The notes under the pieces are model-generated. The model ran no database searches, was not told where the DNA came from, and worked only from the letters and a program-made list of their open reading frames with translations. A program made the position numbers and the translations under genes. A stretch of 64,000 bases of DNA from Sphingomonas pokkalii (lineage in GTDB: Bacteria; Pseudomonadota; Alphaproteobacteria; Sphingomonadales; Sphingomonadaceae), in NCBI RefSeq assembly GCF_003096275.1, contig NZ_QENQ01000001.1, forward strand, positions 1,253,297 through 1,317,296, written 5' to 3'. This document shows positions 20,401 through 26,497 of this stretch, in pieces. The first letter of the stretch is position 1, and every line of letters begins with the position of its first letter.

Positions 20401-21113
20401 CGCGGCTGCGTCAGCCCGAGGGCCGCTTCCTTCTGGCGGGCTGGTCCTTCGGTGGAGTGGTAGCGCTGGAGATGGCGCATCAGCTCACGGCACTTGGCCG
20501 AGCCAGCACCGTCGTGCTCATCGACACCGAAATCACCAAAGGAACGGAGAAGCGGGCCAAGCGCAGTATCGGGGCAAGGTGGCGCCGGGCGCGTGGCGAA
20601 TGGCGCGCGATGGCGAAGGCGCGCTTCACCTCCTATGCAGGGCTCCGCCAATGGGCCTTGTGGATTGGGATCAGTTTGCCGGCTCGGCGCAATGCGCTGG
20701 TGCTGCGCAGTGCAGCCGAGAAGTGGCGCTTTGCCCTCGCCACGCTGGGAGGCGCCGCACGGGCTGCGCGCCTGTTCGTGACCCATTGGTTGGCCAATCG
20801 AAGCTATTGCCTGCCGAGGCTGCACGCCGACGTGGTTCTGCTGCGCACCCAGAGTGCCGATTGGCAGGATGCCGCCCTTGATCCCGCATATGCCGTGTTG
20901 CGCGCCCAGGTGCAGGGCAGCGTCGAGACGCTGGCGCTTCCGGGGACGCATATGACGCTGTTCGACGATACCCACCGTCCGATGCTGGCCGCCATGTTGG
21001 CGCGTCTCGTCGCGCGCCATGCGGCCCGCGACGAGACGGCGCCGATGACGCCGCCAGCGCCCGCTTTGATCACGTCCACTATGAGCGAGAAACATCATGA
21101 CTACGCAACATGA
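11448..21113 (+). CDS. Two-module NRPS: C-A-nMT-PCP-E-C-A-PCP-TE
   Basis: A synthetase of about 3221 aa. ATG 11448 follows AAGGAG; the open frame upstream overlaps the methyltransferase and is ignored. C1 has SHLVFDGWS near residue 141. A1 (about 460-1340) has FTSGSTGAP, NAYGPTETT and a terminal NGKLDR, split by an N-methyltransferase domain (about 905-1240, LEIGCGAGLL). PCP1 has LGGDSIQ (about 1383). The epimerase has HHLAVDGVSW (about 1573) and VGWFTTLFP. C2 has TPSQQGIL and SHALIDGWS (about 2025). A2 (about 2335-2810) has HTSGSTGQPKGV. PCP2 has LGGHSLLV, and the thioesterase GWSFGG (about 2998). Reading the pocket positions by eye gives DASTIAAVC for A1 (aromatic-like) and DLFNNALTY for A2 (Ala-like). 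A C domain at the N-terminus suggests acylation of the first residue or an upstream donor. Oddity: A1 lacks the usual Lys of the PKG motif. Confidence 0.95.
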   Translation: MDAPRLFTTTHLTSAQRDVWVDLHLSAKSSIYILGGYLQIDGAITCAMLGDAIDRALYEFDSLRLVFETGAQDGAPLQRICPTIEWQLPEIDFSARPDGEAEALRWIDEQVALPFEDLSRPLFDFALIKVGPERHYWYMKYSHLVFDGWSIRPFLSRVAEHYAAACADTVLAPVERSYLAYAEHEQAYLQSERHAVDVAYWASAYKDRPEPLFTESSDQSAAPARLTSRLARSDFDALCRLASSWGLSISDLLIALVALALGKAFDRDALMLGTTTHNRPKARFRQTTGMFTSVVPLRIDLAPDHSVENVAAAIKARLRRLYQHQQCPSSSIAKAINGNGDTSAPFEATFSYEPFGQPIRFGDAQTGLVVLSQGFNRHALHVAVQNHQETGPVPVHFDHDPHLAPQVAAIAGIFAHLVQQLLSTPDQRLDCYVSVPPVDAAMLGGFALGEIRAAYANTDFLSLFAARVAAAPHAIAITKDGRSFSYAELDCAAEHVAARLRSLALSAGAAIAVGFGRSAEQVAAFLGILRAGLCYVPIDPALPLARRTDMLVRARVAALLTPDDGLFPEYLRIDIDIATSFRGPWPDGSVARAFPHDLPAYVIFTSGSTGAPAAVLVSRAGIGNLALSQADMFGIGAGSKIYTFASIGFDASISEFVMTLAAGACLDFGWGEQRLIGAELWEYLGGAAVTHVTVPPSLLRVTPPDAVPSGITLIVAGEHCPPEVIAPFRNVTIFNAYGPTETTVCATIHRYEAGSGYFPIGRPLYNLRCHILDRELRPVPIGLVGDLYIGGPALALGYLQDPARTAERFVPDPFGTVSGARLYHTGDRAQWLPDGAIAFRGRQDQQVKINGHRIEPEEIEAALLRHPEVQAACVLVSQRDEASPSLTAYIVPRTHGAVADAKLASWRDLYDDIFTPSAGVPSDFDITGWTSSYDDTPLPEEAMREWLHETVEDVLRHAPRAILEIGCGAGLLMARLARHCDSFIGTDLSAGVLARAQALAGSDPAMAHVRLLHRDASDFTGLEPESQDLVLLNSVTQYFPSQAYLEQVIAGAVRLVRPGGAVYVGDVRSLPLRDAFCLAVEAHRARGDTSAAQLIARAEQRADALRELLIDPAFFQTLPGRDGRIRRVGIRLKQSRSDNELTQFRYQVVLEVGDHAEVPEGSIDWIAGARLASLADVEMHLAGHKGAALGVDGLGNARLADISALRTWAEAQPRARLDQRPAMAPNPCFAPADLARIARRHGRQLALRPSRTGGDFAFDAIFYHGPTPPLSFDTVGALPSGAGVFTNRPKLQDALDVVHASLVPALHRHLQASLPAYMLPRGYSVVEALPLTINGKLDRAALPEAASSPPRIDAGASSKVQALQRIWSAVLGVPVGPNDAFADLGGDSIQCIQIANRARAEGWNLRVRQIFELQTIAEIAPILDTIGEDAAHPMPEAEEGGFFPLTPIQRWFFDQGWANPGLFVQHLTLPVTEALRPAALVRAFAQVQLVHASLRLRFVRNAHDWEQQVVPEDGAQLPFAVVDFSHLAGAALAEAIAADSQARIAAIDPFAGPIWTAAYYRTETSEDDRLFWGIHHLAVDGVSWRILLDALEDAYRQPTVDAVKQSGNSFGQWSRALARRAAAFVASPALESEIARVSASAAARPALPQAPSLGPASAVHVSSCDAALSSAVLRARPETCGGHARDVLAAALVATLGAQADCQDIALLIESHGREPGLPGLDIAATVGWFTTLFPVIATLDRTQRPSELVASVRARIASATATSFEYSIARGLVTDHPVADKARALRDPEVTFGYLGSFVARSDGGIGARLGEASFGLATDPASPALNALDVQAVHWDGRLEIRWTAAKNRYSPEQIADLAASFERHLRRLARPDMAEEKGQAELDRAMVVATCPATPSQQGILLHAAIEAASGLYVEQLLFDITGILSVERLKRATQRLIERHEALRTRFRTGDDGSVRQEILGKVALPWQSIDLRGLEEAERDARIADIVREDRLRGLPPEHGPLFRLTLLTIGDDHHRLLWTHSHALIDGWSMAILVSEWLALYRHEAPSLAPPQPMRRYAEWLAAQADQAGARAYWRKLLAGFESATVLPFQAEPAGAAQSSASEAELLLGRELTARLTDFARQHRTTLSTLFSVAWGLLLSRCAQTSDVVFGTIDSGRSAPVPGAESIVGLMIRAVPVRLQIDENAGLDEILRQLQAQQYEREAATPLSLAEIQELSDLPRGEALFDSLLVFENYPVDADLDVGDLAISFQHLSLRTNYPLTLAVIPGERIAMRLAFRPDRLAIDLAPALLHWFESLLEQIVSRPEAEAQHWMLREPQSLAPLPPAPAGDLIALFERQVLRCGDAPAIVERDRTFTYAELNQWANRVAEALIVRGIGAEDVVGIHLPRDPAMVAAVLGVLKAGAAYVPLDARYPAQRIQAIIANARLQTLIGAPDRLDPPDADAAVIDIDRLGDEDAANPGRRFSPDQLAYVLHTSGSTGQPKGVALPMRGPMALIDWAGRQFSRSEIERVLFATSLNFDLSVFEIFLPLCHGGSLVVAEDVLELPRLQGITLVNTVPAAMAELIRTAPLPASVRTVNLAGEPVPQSLVDAIASQGTVRQIYNLYGPTETSTYSTFARLEPGATLAPPIGAALDHERTYILDHNLNPLPRGVAGQLYIGGAGLARGYLHDGSATAASFVPDPYAGVPGARMYRTGDLARQRRDGQIDFLGRADDQVKIRGFRIELGEIEVALNKRADIAEAVVTVRRDGENGAELVAHVVPYGHAFVGIEALRRALEACLPDYMVPRRYNLLDRLPRNASGKIARRVLADAVAAAPTVAVQPAAYADETEAAIAAIFAELLRLPAVSPLDDFFDLGGHSLLVMRLANRIRTRFGFELSLEKLFEAASPRDLALLINSAARTARLMALPASTSLIPLREGSDGPPLFLLCPASGSAAGYLDLARDIAGAGPIWGLQAPGLFPGERPLASVRDLASHLVGLARLRQPEGRFLLAGWSFGGVVALEMAHQLTALGRASTVVLIDTEITKGTEKRAKRSIGARWRRARGEWRAMAKARFTSYAGLRQWALWIGISLPARRNALVLRSAAEKWRFALATLGGAARAARLFVTHWLANRSYCLPRLHADVVLLRTQSADWQDAALDPAYAVLRAQVQGSVETLALPGTHMTLFDDTHRPMLAAMLARLVARHAARDETAPMTPPAPALITSTMSEKHHDYAT

Positions 21114-22497
21114 CTTCCGCGTTCTTTCCATGGACGGCGGCGACGGCCGAGTTACGGCGCAACTGTTGCAGGAAATCGCCCAGCGGCTGGAGCAGAAATA
21201 CCCCGGCACGGGCGGCAATTTCCTCAATTCGGTCACGCTTTTCGCGGGATCTTCGGCCGGCGGCATCAACAGCCTTTTGCTGGCGCAGCAAAGCGATGCC
21301 GACGGTTTCCTGAAGAACGAACTGCTCCCGCTGTGGATGCAGCTGGAACTGGCCATGCTCCCGCTGCCGCCCCGGCCACAGGCTCCTAGCCCGGACAACG
21401 CCATCGCCGCCTTCGGGCCGCTGGCACCCTTCGCCTATCCCATTCAGGTGCTGCAATATCTGGCGCAGCTCGGGCTTGCGCTGGCGGGGCTGCACAATGT
21501 GGTTAACAACGACGCCATCAAGGCGCTGCTGACCGGCCAGTTCGGGCAGAAGAAGCTGGGCGACCTACACAAGACTGTTGCGATTACCGCGTTCCAGCTC
21601 GACAACGAGGACGTCGAAAACCGCCGGTGGGTGCCGCGCGTGTTCACCAACGTGCCTCGCAGCATCGATCCCGATAACAACGATGTCGACGAGCTAAGTA
21701 TCGATGTCGCGCTGCGGACATCGGCCCAGCCGGTTTATTTCCCGATCTACCAGGCGCAAAGCGGTAAAGGCTCAGGCTTCATCGACGGGGGCTACGTGGC
21801 CAACAGTGCCGGCATGGTCGCCATCGCCCGTGCATATGCCCTCATCAACAAGCTCTCGCACCATCCCGTCCAGGCCAATGCGTTGCTGGCCGACGACGCG
21901 GAGAACGGTGCGAGCCTCGCGGAGGCGACAATCAACGTGCCATCACCTTCGGCAGCGGCGCTGGCGACGGTGCCGCCATCGGGGAAGGTTCTGATGCTTT
22001 CGCTTGGCGCAGGCACTGCCAACAGTTTTCCGGGTCCCGATTATGTCGGGCCGGACCGCCTGAAGTTCGTCGGAGGCTCGGCGACCTGGGGCTATCTGTT
22101 ATGGTTGCTCAACCCCACCCAGCCCTTCCTGTTGCTCAATGTCGTGCTCAGCGCCCAAATGGAAGAAGTCGATTTCCAGTTGCGCAACATTCTCCAGCCG
22201 ATCGACGACGTTCCCAGCTATTGTCGCTTCGCGCCGCGCCTCCAGAATAGCCGCGCAGTGCCCGCGCAGGAGCTTCGCTCGTTCGTTCGCGCCGCCATGC
22301 AGCAGGACGAGTTGGATCGCGTTGTCGACTGGCTGGTCGCGAGCGGTTGGGTCAGCGTCGACGATCGGGCGCAGACACCGCCGACTCCGCCTGCCGCTGC
22401 GGCGGTAGTCCCCGTTCTCGCGAGCGACGATGCTGCTCCTCCCACGGACATCCCTGTCGGAGATTCGCAGGCCGGGCAGAAGGTCGACGAGGCATGA
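21097..22497 (+). CDS. Patatin-like phospholipase/acyl hydrolase
   Basis: A 466-aa protein whose ATG lies 17 nt inside the NRPS gene end. It shows the patatin order: LSMDGGDGRV as oxyanion region, the Ser elbow GSSAGG near residue 53, and the catalytic Asp in FIDGGYVANS. Patatins hydrolyse lipid acyl esters with a Ser-Asp dyad, and some act as acyl transferases. Its tail is a proline- and alanine-rich, acidic segment. Translational overlap with the NRPS and with the following ATPase implies a role in making, tailoring, exporting or tolerating the peptide, possibly supplying or removing an acyl chain. Confidence 0.85.
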   Translation: MTTQHDFRVLSMDGGDGRVTAQLLQEIAQRLEQKYPGTGGNFLNSVTLFAGSSAGGINSLLLAQQSDADGFLKNELLPLWMQLELAMLPLPPRPQAPSPDNAIAAFGPLAPFAYPIQVLQYLAQLGLALAGLHNVVNNDAIKALLTGQFGQKKLGDLHKTVAITAFQLDNEDVENRRWVPRVFTNVPRSIDPDNNDVDELSIDVALRTSAQPVYFPIYQAQSGKGSGFIDGGYVANSAGMVAIARAYALINKLSHHPVQANALLADDAENGASLAEATINVPSPSAAALATVPPSGKVLMLSLGAGTANSFPGPDYVGPDRLKFVGGSATWGYLLWLLNPTQPFLLLNVVLSAQMEEVDFQLRNILQPIDDVPSYCRFAPRLQNSRAVPAQELRSFVRAAMQQDELDRVVDWLVASGWVSVDDRAQTPPTPPAAAAVVPVLASDDAAPPTDIPVGDSQAGQKVDEA

Positions 22498-23705
22498 GTA
22501 CGAGGATCATTCTAGTTTCCGGCAAGGGCGGCGTGGGTAAGACCAGCGTCGCCGCTGCCACCGGGCTGCGCAGCGCTAAGGCGGGCAGCCGTACCCTCGT
22601 CATGTCGTTCGATCTTGCCCACAGCCTGGGCGATTCCTTCGCCGTGCAAAGCGCGCTGATCGGCCTGAACAAAGGCGAGCCGCGCACCATCAACGACAAT
22701 CTCTCCATCCTGGAAATCGATCTGTACGAAGCGTTGGGACGTCAATGGGGCGATACGTTCCAGCTCGTTTCGGGGATGATCTATGGCGGCAACAGCATGC
22801 AGGGGGCGCTCGCTTCGGAAGTGGGCGTGATGCCAGGCATGGAGGAGTTGGTCGCGCTGCACTGTCTCCACGAGCATTATGAAAGCGGCAACTACGATGT
22901 GATCGTGGTCGATTGTCCGCCTACCGCCGAAGCGTTGGCGTTTGTGGGCTTTGTCGCGCTGCTCGAATTCTATGTGCAGAAGCGACTGCCGGTCGATCGC
23001 CGCTTTTCCCGCCTGGCCCGGCCGATCGCACTGTCGATCGATCGATCGTGGGAAATGTTCTTCCCCGAGGATCGACACTTCGCGCTGATCGAACAGATCG
23101 CGCGGCGGATGACGGCGATGAACGGCATCCTGCGCGACGCGGCGATTACCACCATCCGGCTCGTCTCCAATCCGGAGAAGATGGTGGTCGAAGAAACAAA
23201 AAGGGCGCTGATGTACTTCTCCATGTACGGCATCACCTGCGACGCCGTGGTGATGAACAGGCTGCTGCCGGACGATGCACGCAGCTATGCCAGGCGCTTG
23301 GCGTCGCAGGCGGCGTATCTGGCCGAGGTGGAGCAGGATTTCGCTCCGGTGCCGATGTGGCGCGTTCCCTGGATGCCTGGAGAAGTGATCGGTTGCGAAG
23401 CGCTGGAGGCGTTCGCGGATCGCTTATATGGTGAGAGCGACGCTCGCGATGCGTTCATCACGGCGCCCGCCTATCGCGTGTTCGATCCCGAAGCGGCGGG
23501 CGAGCCCTATCGGCTACAATTGCGTCTGCCCTTTGCGGACCGATCGGACATCGATCTCGCCCGTGTCGAGGAAGGGCTGGCCATCAAGATCGGTCCGTTT
23601 CGCCGAGTGATCATGCTGCCACGCGTGTTGCAATCGCTCAACGTTCTGGGTGCCAAACTCGTCAACGATCATCTCACGATCCGATTTGGCGGCTTGCGGG
23701 CCTGA
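22494..23705 (+). CDS. Get3/ArsA-family ATPase with C-terminal alpha-crystallin-like domain (copy 1)
   Basis: A protein of about 403 aa starting at ATG 22494 in a 4-nt overlap with the patatin stop. The deviant Walker A GKGGVGKTS with its signature lysine, FDLAHSLGDSF (switch I type) and VDCPPTAEAL (switch II type) place it in the Get3/ArsA group of SIMIBI ATPases. The last 80 residues or so (from AYRVFDPEA) form an Hsp20-like domain, as in Get3d proteins. No cysteine triad of arsenite pumps is visible and no ars genes are nearby. Get3 proteins chaperone hydrophobic clients; the client here is unknown. Confidence 0.88.
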   Translation: MSTRIILVSGKGGVGKTSVAAATGLRSAKAGSRTLVMSFDLAHSLGDSFAVQSALIGLNKGEPRTINDNLSILEIDLYEALGRQWGDTFQLVSGMIYGGNSMQGALASEVGVMPGMEELVALHCLHEHYESGNYDVIVVDCPPTAEALAFVGFVALLEFYVQKRLPVDRRFSRLARPIALSIDRSWEMFFPEDRHFALIEQIARRMTAMNGILRDAAITTIRLVSNPEKMVVEETKRALMYFSMYGITCDAVVMNRLLPDDARSYARRLASQAAYLAEVEQDFAPVPMWRVPWMPGEVIGCEALEAFADRLYGESDARDAFITAPAYRVFDPEAAGEPYRLQLRLPFADRSDIDLARVEEGLAIKIGPFRRVIMLPRVLQSLNVLGAKLVNDHLTIRFGGLRA

Positions 23706-23758
23706 TCGGGGATGGCCTGCACCCGCCATCTCGTCCTCCATCGCTCGGTAAGGATCCT

Positions 23759-24979
23759 ATGACGCGCATTATCCTCGTTTCCGGCAAGGGCGGCGTTGGC
23801 AAGACCACGCTGGCAGCGGCCACCGCCCTGGAGATCGCCAAGAGCGGGCGAAAGACGCTCATTCTCTCGTTCGATCTTGCCCATTCGCTGCGGGACTCGT
23901 TCGGCCTTGGCGGCTTTGTCGAATTGGCACCGGAGGAGGATGCGCATGCGCTCACGCCGTTCCTCGACATCAAGGAACTCGACGTATCCAAGGAAATCGA
24001 AAAGGAATGGGGGCCGGTATATGGCCATCTCGCCAAGCTGATGTCGCGCGGCGGGCTTGATTCGGCACTATCGCAGGAACTTGCGATGCTGCCCGGCATG
24101 GAAGATATTTCCGCCTTGCTGGCGCTGCACAAATATGTGCGGCTGGGGCGTTATGAGACGGTGGTTCTCGATTGCCCCCCGACGGCCTCTACCCTTCGTT
24201 TCATCGGTATGGCCTCCGGCATGAAGTGGTACGTTGATAACCGGCTTAAGCGCGAGCGCGCGCTGGCGCAGGTGCTGCGGCCGCTCGCGCGGATGATCGA
24301 CCGCGATTCCTTCCATCTACCCGGGGACGATTTCTTCGCGACATTCGCGGAGATCGTGCAAAGCCTGACCGCGCTTGAGGAACGATTGCAGGACCCTGAC
24401 GTCACGTCCCTGCGGCTCGTCTGCAACCCGGAACGCATCGTGATGCGGGAGACGCAACGCGCCTTCATGTACTTCTCCATGTACGGCGTCGCTGTCGATC
24501 AGGTGGTGATCAACCGCGTGTTCGTGGATGACGAGCCCTATTTTCGAGCGCATGCCCAGAACCAGCAGGATCTGATCGCATCGGTTAGCGCAAGCTTCGA
24601 AGGCGTTCCCTGCGTGCAGGTGCCCTTCCTTGAAGGCGAAGTGGTCGGCCTGGCTGCACTCGAGCAGTTTGCCGCGGCCGTTTATGGCGGGCAGGATCCC
24701 GCTGCGGTTTTGCACCGGCGCACCCCGGTGACCTACACGGTAGAGGGCGAAGAATTCGTCATGACCATGTCGCTACCCTTTGCCGAACGCGAGCAGTTGG
24801 ACGTCAGCCGACAGGGCGAGGATCTGCTGATACGTGTCGGCACGTTCAAGCGGCGTGTCACCCTGCCCAGCGCGTTCGCAACATTTGCGGAGAACGTCGC
24901 GTCGCTGGAGGATGGTGTATTGCGCGTGCGTTTTTGCACACCTGCATCGAGCCGCGAGGAAGCGGTCGCGGACGGTTAG
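23759..24979 (+). CDS. Get3/ArsA-family ATPase with C-terminal alpha-crystallin-like domain (copy 2)
   Basis: A 406-aa paralog of the preceding ATPase, 53 nt downstream. It shares GKGGVGKTT, SFDLAHSLRDSF, DCPPTASTL and the block MYFSMYG, and ends in the same Hsp20-like module (from PVTYTVEGEE). The two copies have diverged clearly, so they may form a heterodimer instead of being redundant. It is the last gene of the operon that begins at 9647. No clear terminator is visible after its stop. Confidence 0.88.
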   Translation: MTRIILVSGKGGVGKTTLAAATALEIAKSGRKTLILSFDLAHSLRDSFGLGGFVELAPEEDAHALTPFLDIKELDVSKEIEKEWGPVYGHLAKLMSRGGLDSALSQELAMLPGMEDISALLALHKYVRLGRYETVVLDCPPTASTLRFIGMASGMKWYVDNRLKRERALAQVLRPLARMIDRDSFHLPGDDFFATFAEIVQSLTALEERLQDPDVTSLRLVCNPERIVMRETQRAFMYFSMYGVAVDQVVINRVFVDDEPYFRAHAQNQQDLIASVSASFEGVPCVQVPFLEGEVVGLAALEQFAAAVYGGQDPAAVLHRRTPVTYTVEGEEFVMTMSLPFAEREQLDVSRQGEDLLIRVGTFKRRVTLPSAFATFAENVASLEDGVLRVRFCTPASSREEAVADG

Positions 24980-25104
24980 CTGTTTAGAGTCCTCGATTAG
25001 GAGAACCCCTCCGACTTCAGTCGAATACCGGCTTCAGCCATCGACTCGGCCAGTAGGGACCCTGTCTCGGAAATATACCTCCGGCCAGAACGAGATTCCG
25101 CGCT

Positions 25105-25270
25105 TCATCGGAGGGGATTAGCCCCGACCGGTGAAGCAAATTCGGCCGGTCTCAGGACCCCCGGGATGTGTGAGGTCGGCTCTCGTTGAACTCCGCCCGC
25201 CACGCCTTGATCCTGGCCCTGGCATTGCCCCAACGATAAAAACCAGTGCGTGTTGAGGTATTCATCGCGC
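25105..25270 (-). pseudogene. IS3-family transposase OrfB C-terminal remnant
   Basis: Minus-strand translation gives EYLNTHWFLSLG, then after a frame shift NARARIKAWRAEFNESRPHT, then after another shift VLRPAEFASPVG. Read together these are the typical end of IS3-family OrfB (LNxHWF...AWRxxYNxxRPHSxLGxxxPAEF). At least two frameshifts make it non-functional. It is joined directly to the truncated integrase at about 25270, which suggests that insertion and deletion removed the integrase 3' half. Confidence 0.7.
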
Positions 25271-25662
25271 ACCTCTCGAACCTCCGTGACGAGCGCGAGG
25301 ACCTGTTTGGAGAGTGGGACGCGATGCGGGCGGCCCATCTTCATCTCCTCGCCGGGGATGGTCCAGACCGTCGCTGTAAGGTCGGACTCCGTCCACTCCG
25401 CAGCGCACAGTTCGCCGGGCCGCACAAAGACGTGTGGGGTTAGCCGAAGGGCCAGGGCAGCTGCTGGTTGCCCTTCGTAGCCATCTATGGCGCGTAGCAT
25501 CGCGCCGACCTTGTCGGGTCCGATGATCGCGGCATGACGATCGTCCTACCGCCAGTACCGACCACCGCCAGGCTGCACGAGGAGGTACATGCCGTGCAAG
25601 TCCCGAGTCTTGAACGCATTGTCTCGCGGTTTGATTCGACGGACGGCTGCCTCGGTGCGCAT
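25270..25662 (-). pseudogene. Decayed P4-type tyrosine integrase, internal deletion and lost C-terminus
   Basis: ATG at 25662 begins a close homolog of the intact integrase at 39813-41024 (VRRIKPRD, HGMYLLVQPGGGRYWR). A TAG replaces the next Trp codon. The frame then jumps straight to the region HAAIIGPDKVGAMLRAIDGY, so about 190 codons are missing, and continues through VRPGEL and GRPHRVPLSKQV. The catalytic HxxR and Tyr are lost where IS3 sequence begins. The upstream 190 nt also matches that of the intact copy, so this is the relic of a second island at the same tRNA. Confidence 0.85.
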
Positions 25663-25910
25663 GACGGTATCTCCCCCTCTGGCGCAGCGCGGATACCGTA
25701 AGGTGCCGCGGGTTCCAATGGATCGACCCGGATTTGGGTGGATCAGATACCGTCAGAAACGACGCAAATCTGCCGTTTTTGGGAGGTTACTGGATGTCTG
25801 TGGAGAAGTGGATGGTGCCGGGGACGGAATCGAACTGGCTGAAATATGAAAGTTAATTCAAAGACTTGAACAAGATACCGTCAGCCCTGATACCGCGTGA
25901 TATACCGTCA
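25663..25910. repeat. Iterated ATACCGTCA motif near the old attachment site
   Basis: The 9-mer ATACCGTCA occurs at 25747-25755, 25875-25883 and 25902-25910, and in reverse at 25662-25670, with a near copy around 25690. The same motif recurs beside the intact integrase. Iteration around integrase and attachment sites suggests arm-type binding sites for integrase or excisionase. Confidence 0.5.
25809..25834 (-). other. Attachment-site copy: tRNA-Phe 3' end duplicate
   Basis: The stretch GGTGCCGGGGACGGAATCGAAC matches the 3' end of the tRNA-Phe gene at 41187-41262 with one missing C and one G/A change. About 80 nt on its left also match the sequence on the left of the tRNA. Only the 3' part of the tRNA is present, as expected for an att copy left by island integration. 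The next 650 nt (25840-26497) contain no gene I can support. Confidence 0.7.
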
Positions 25911-26446
25911 CCGGCAAATGTAGGGTGGGTTCGATTCCAAAATGGCTGGCGATTCCAGCCTTGTTTGGGCCTAACGTAGGATGAGACATTGCCATCTGGC
26001 GCCCAGAAATGCAAATCTGAGCAAGAAACGGCGGGTATTTGACTTCCGCGGTACCGGCGCTTGTGAAGTCAATGATCCCATCCGTGCGTGGACTCGGCGA
26101 GGCGCCTGCACCAGACTTGCGCTCGTGTCGGAGTTCACCCGCTGGCGATGGCGAAAAGTGGACTTTTCTGCCGTTCCCATGTAGCGCGTGGACTGCAGCT
26201 TTCGCAAAAAGCTGCCACTCTGTCAGCGTTGCGCTATGGCCTCAACGATCGCGATTTCCACGCCGACGGCTTGCTCACACATGTTCATCAGCGATCGGCT
26301 GTTTGCCTGCGACGCGCATGGTTCCTTTCCACGCTTCACGTCAGCGTCAGAGCAAGGTGCGACGCATTGAACGGCGATAGCGCCTTCGAGCGCACAACAC
26401 GCCCTGTGGCGGGTAGCGAGCCATTTAGTTGCCTTCCGCCCGTCCC

Positions 26447-26458
26447 TTGATATATTAC
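26447..26458. promoter_or_regulatory. Candidate GntR operator upstream of the MFS gene
   Basis: TTGATATATTAC matches 10 of 12 positions of the perfect palindrome at 28551-28562 between the regulator and the monooxygenase gene. It lies about 40 nt before the MFS start, a good place for repression of the transporter by the same regulator. Confidence 0.4.
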
Positions 26459-26497
26459 GGGAAACATATTCGATAATCAGGCTTAGTGGAGAGGCTC

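Noticed and set aside
22494..24979. Reading the two ATPases as arsenite pump subunits or ParA partition proteins
   Set aside because: No arsR, arsB or arsC gene is nearby and no conserved metal-binding cysteines are visible. Length and the Hsp20-like tail fit Get3d better, and ParA lacks such a tail.
25662..25910. Possible CRISPR array from the repeated ATACCGTCA
   Set aside because: Repeats are only 9 nt, irregularly spaced and in both orientations, and no cas genes are present. The link to integrase modules explains them better.
26000..26450. Several short overlapping plus-strand frames between the att relic and the MFS gene
   Set aside because: They have no ribosome sites, poor codon use and no motifs.
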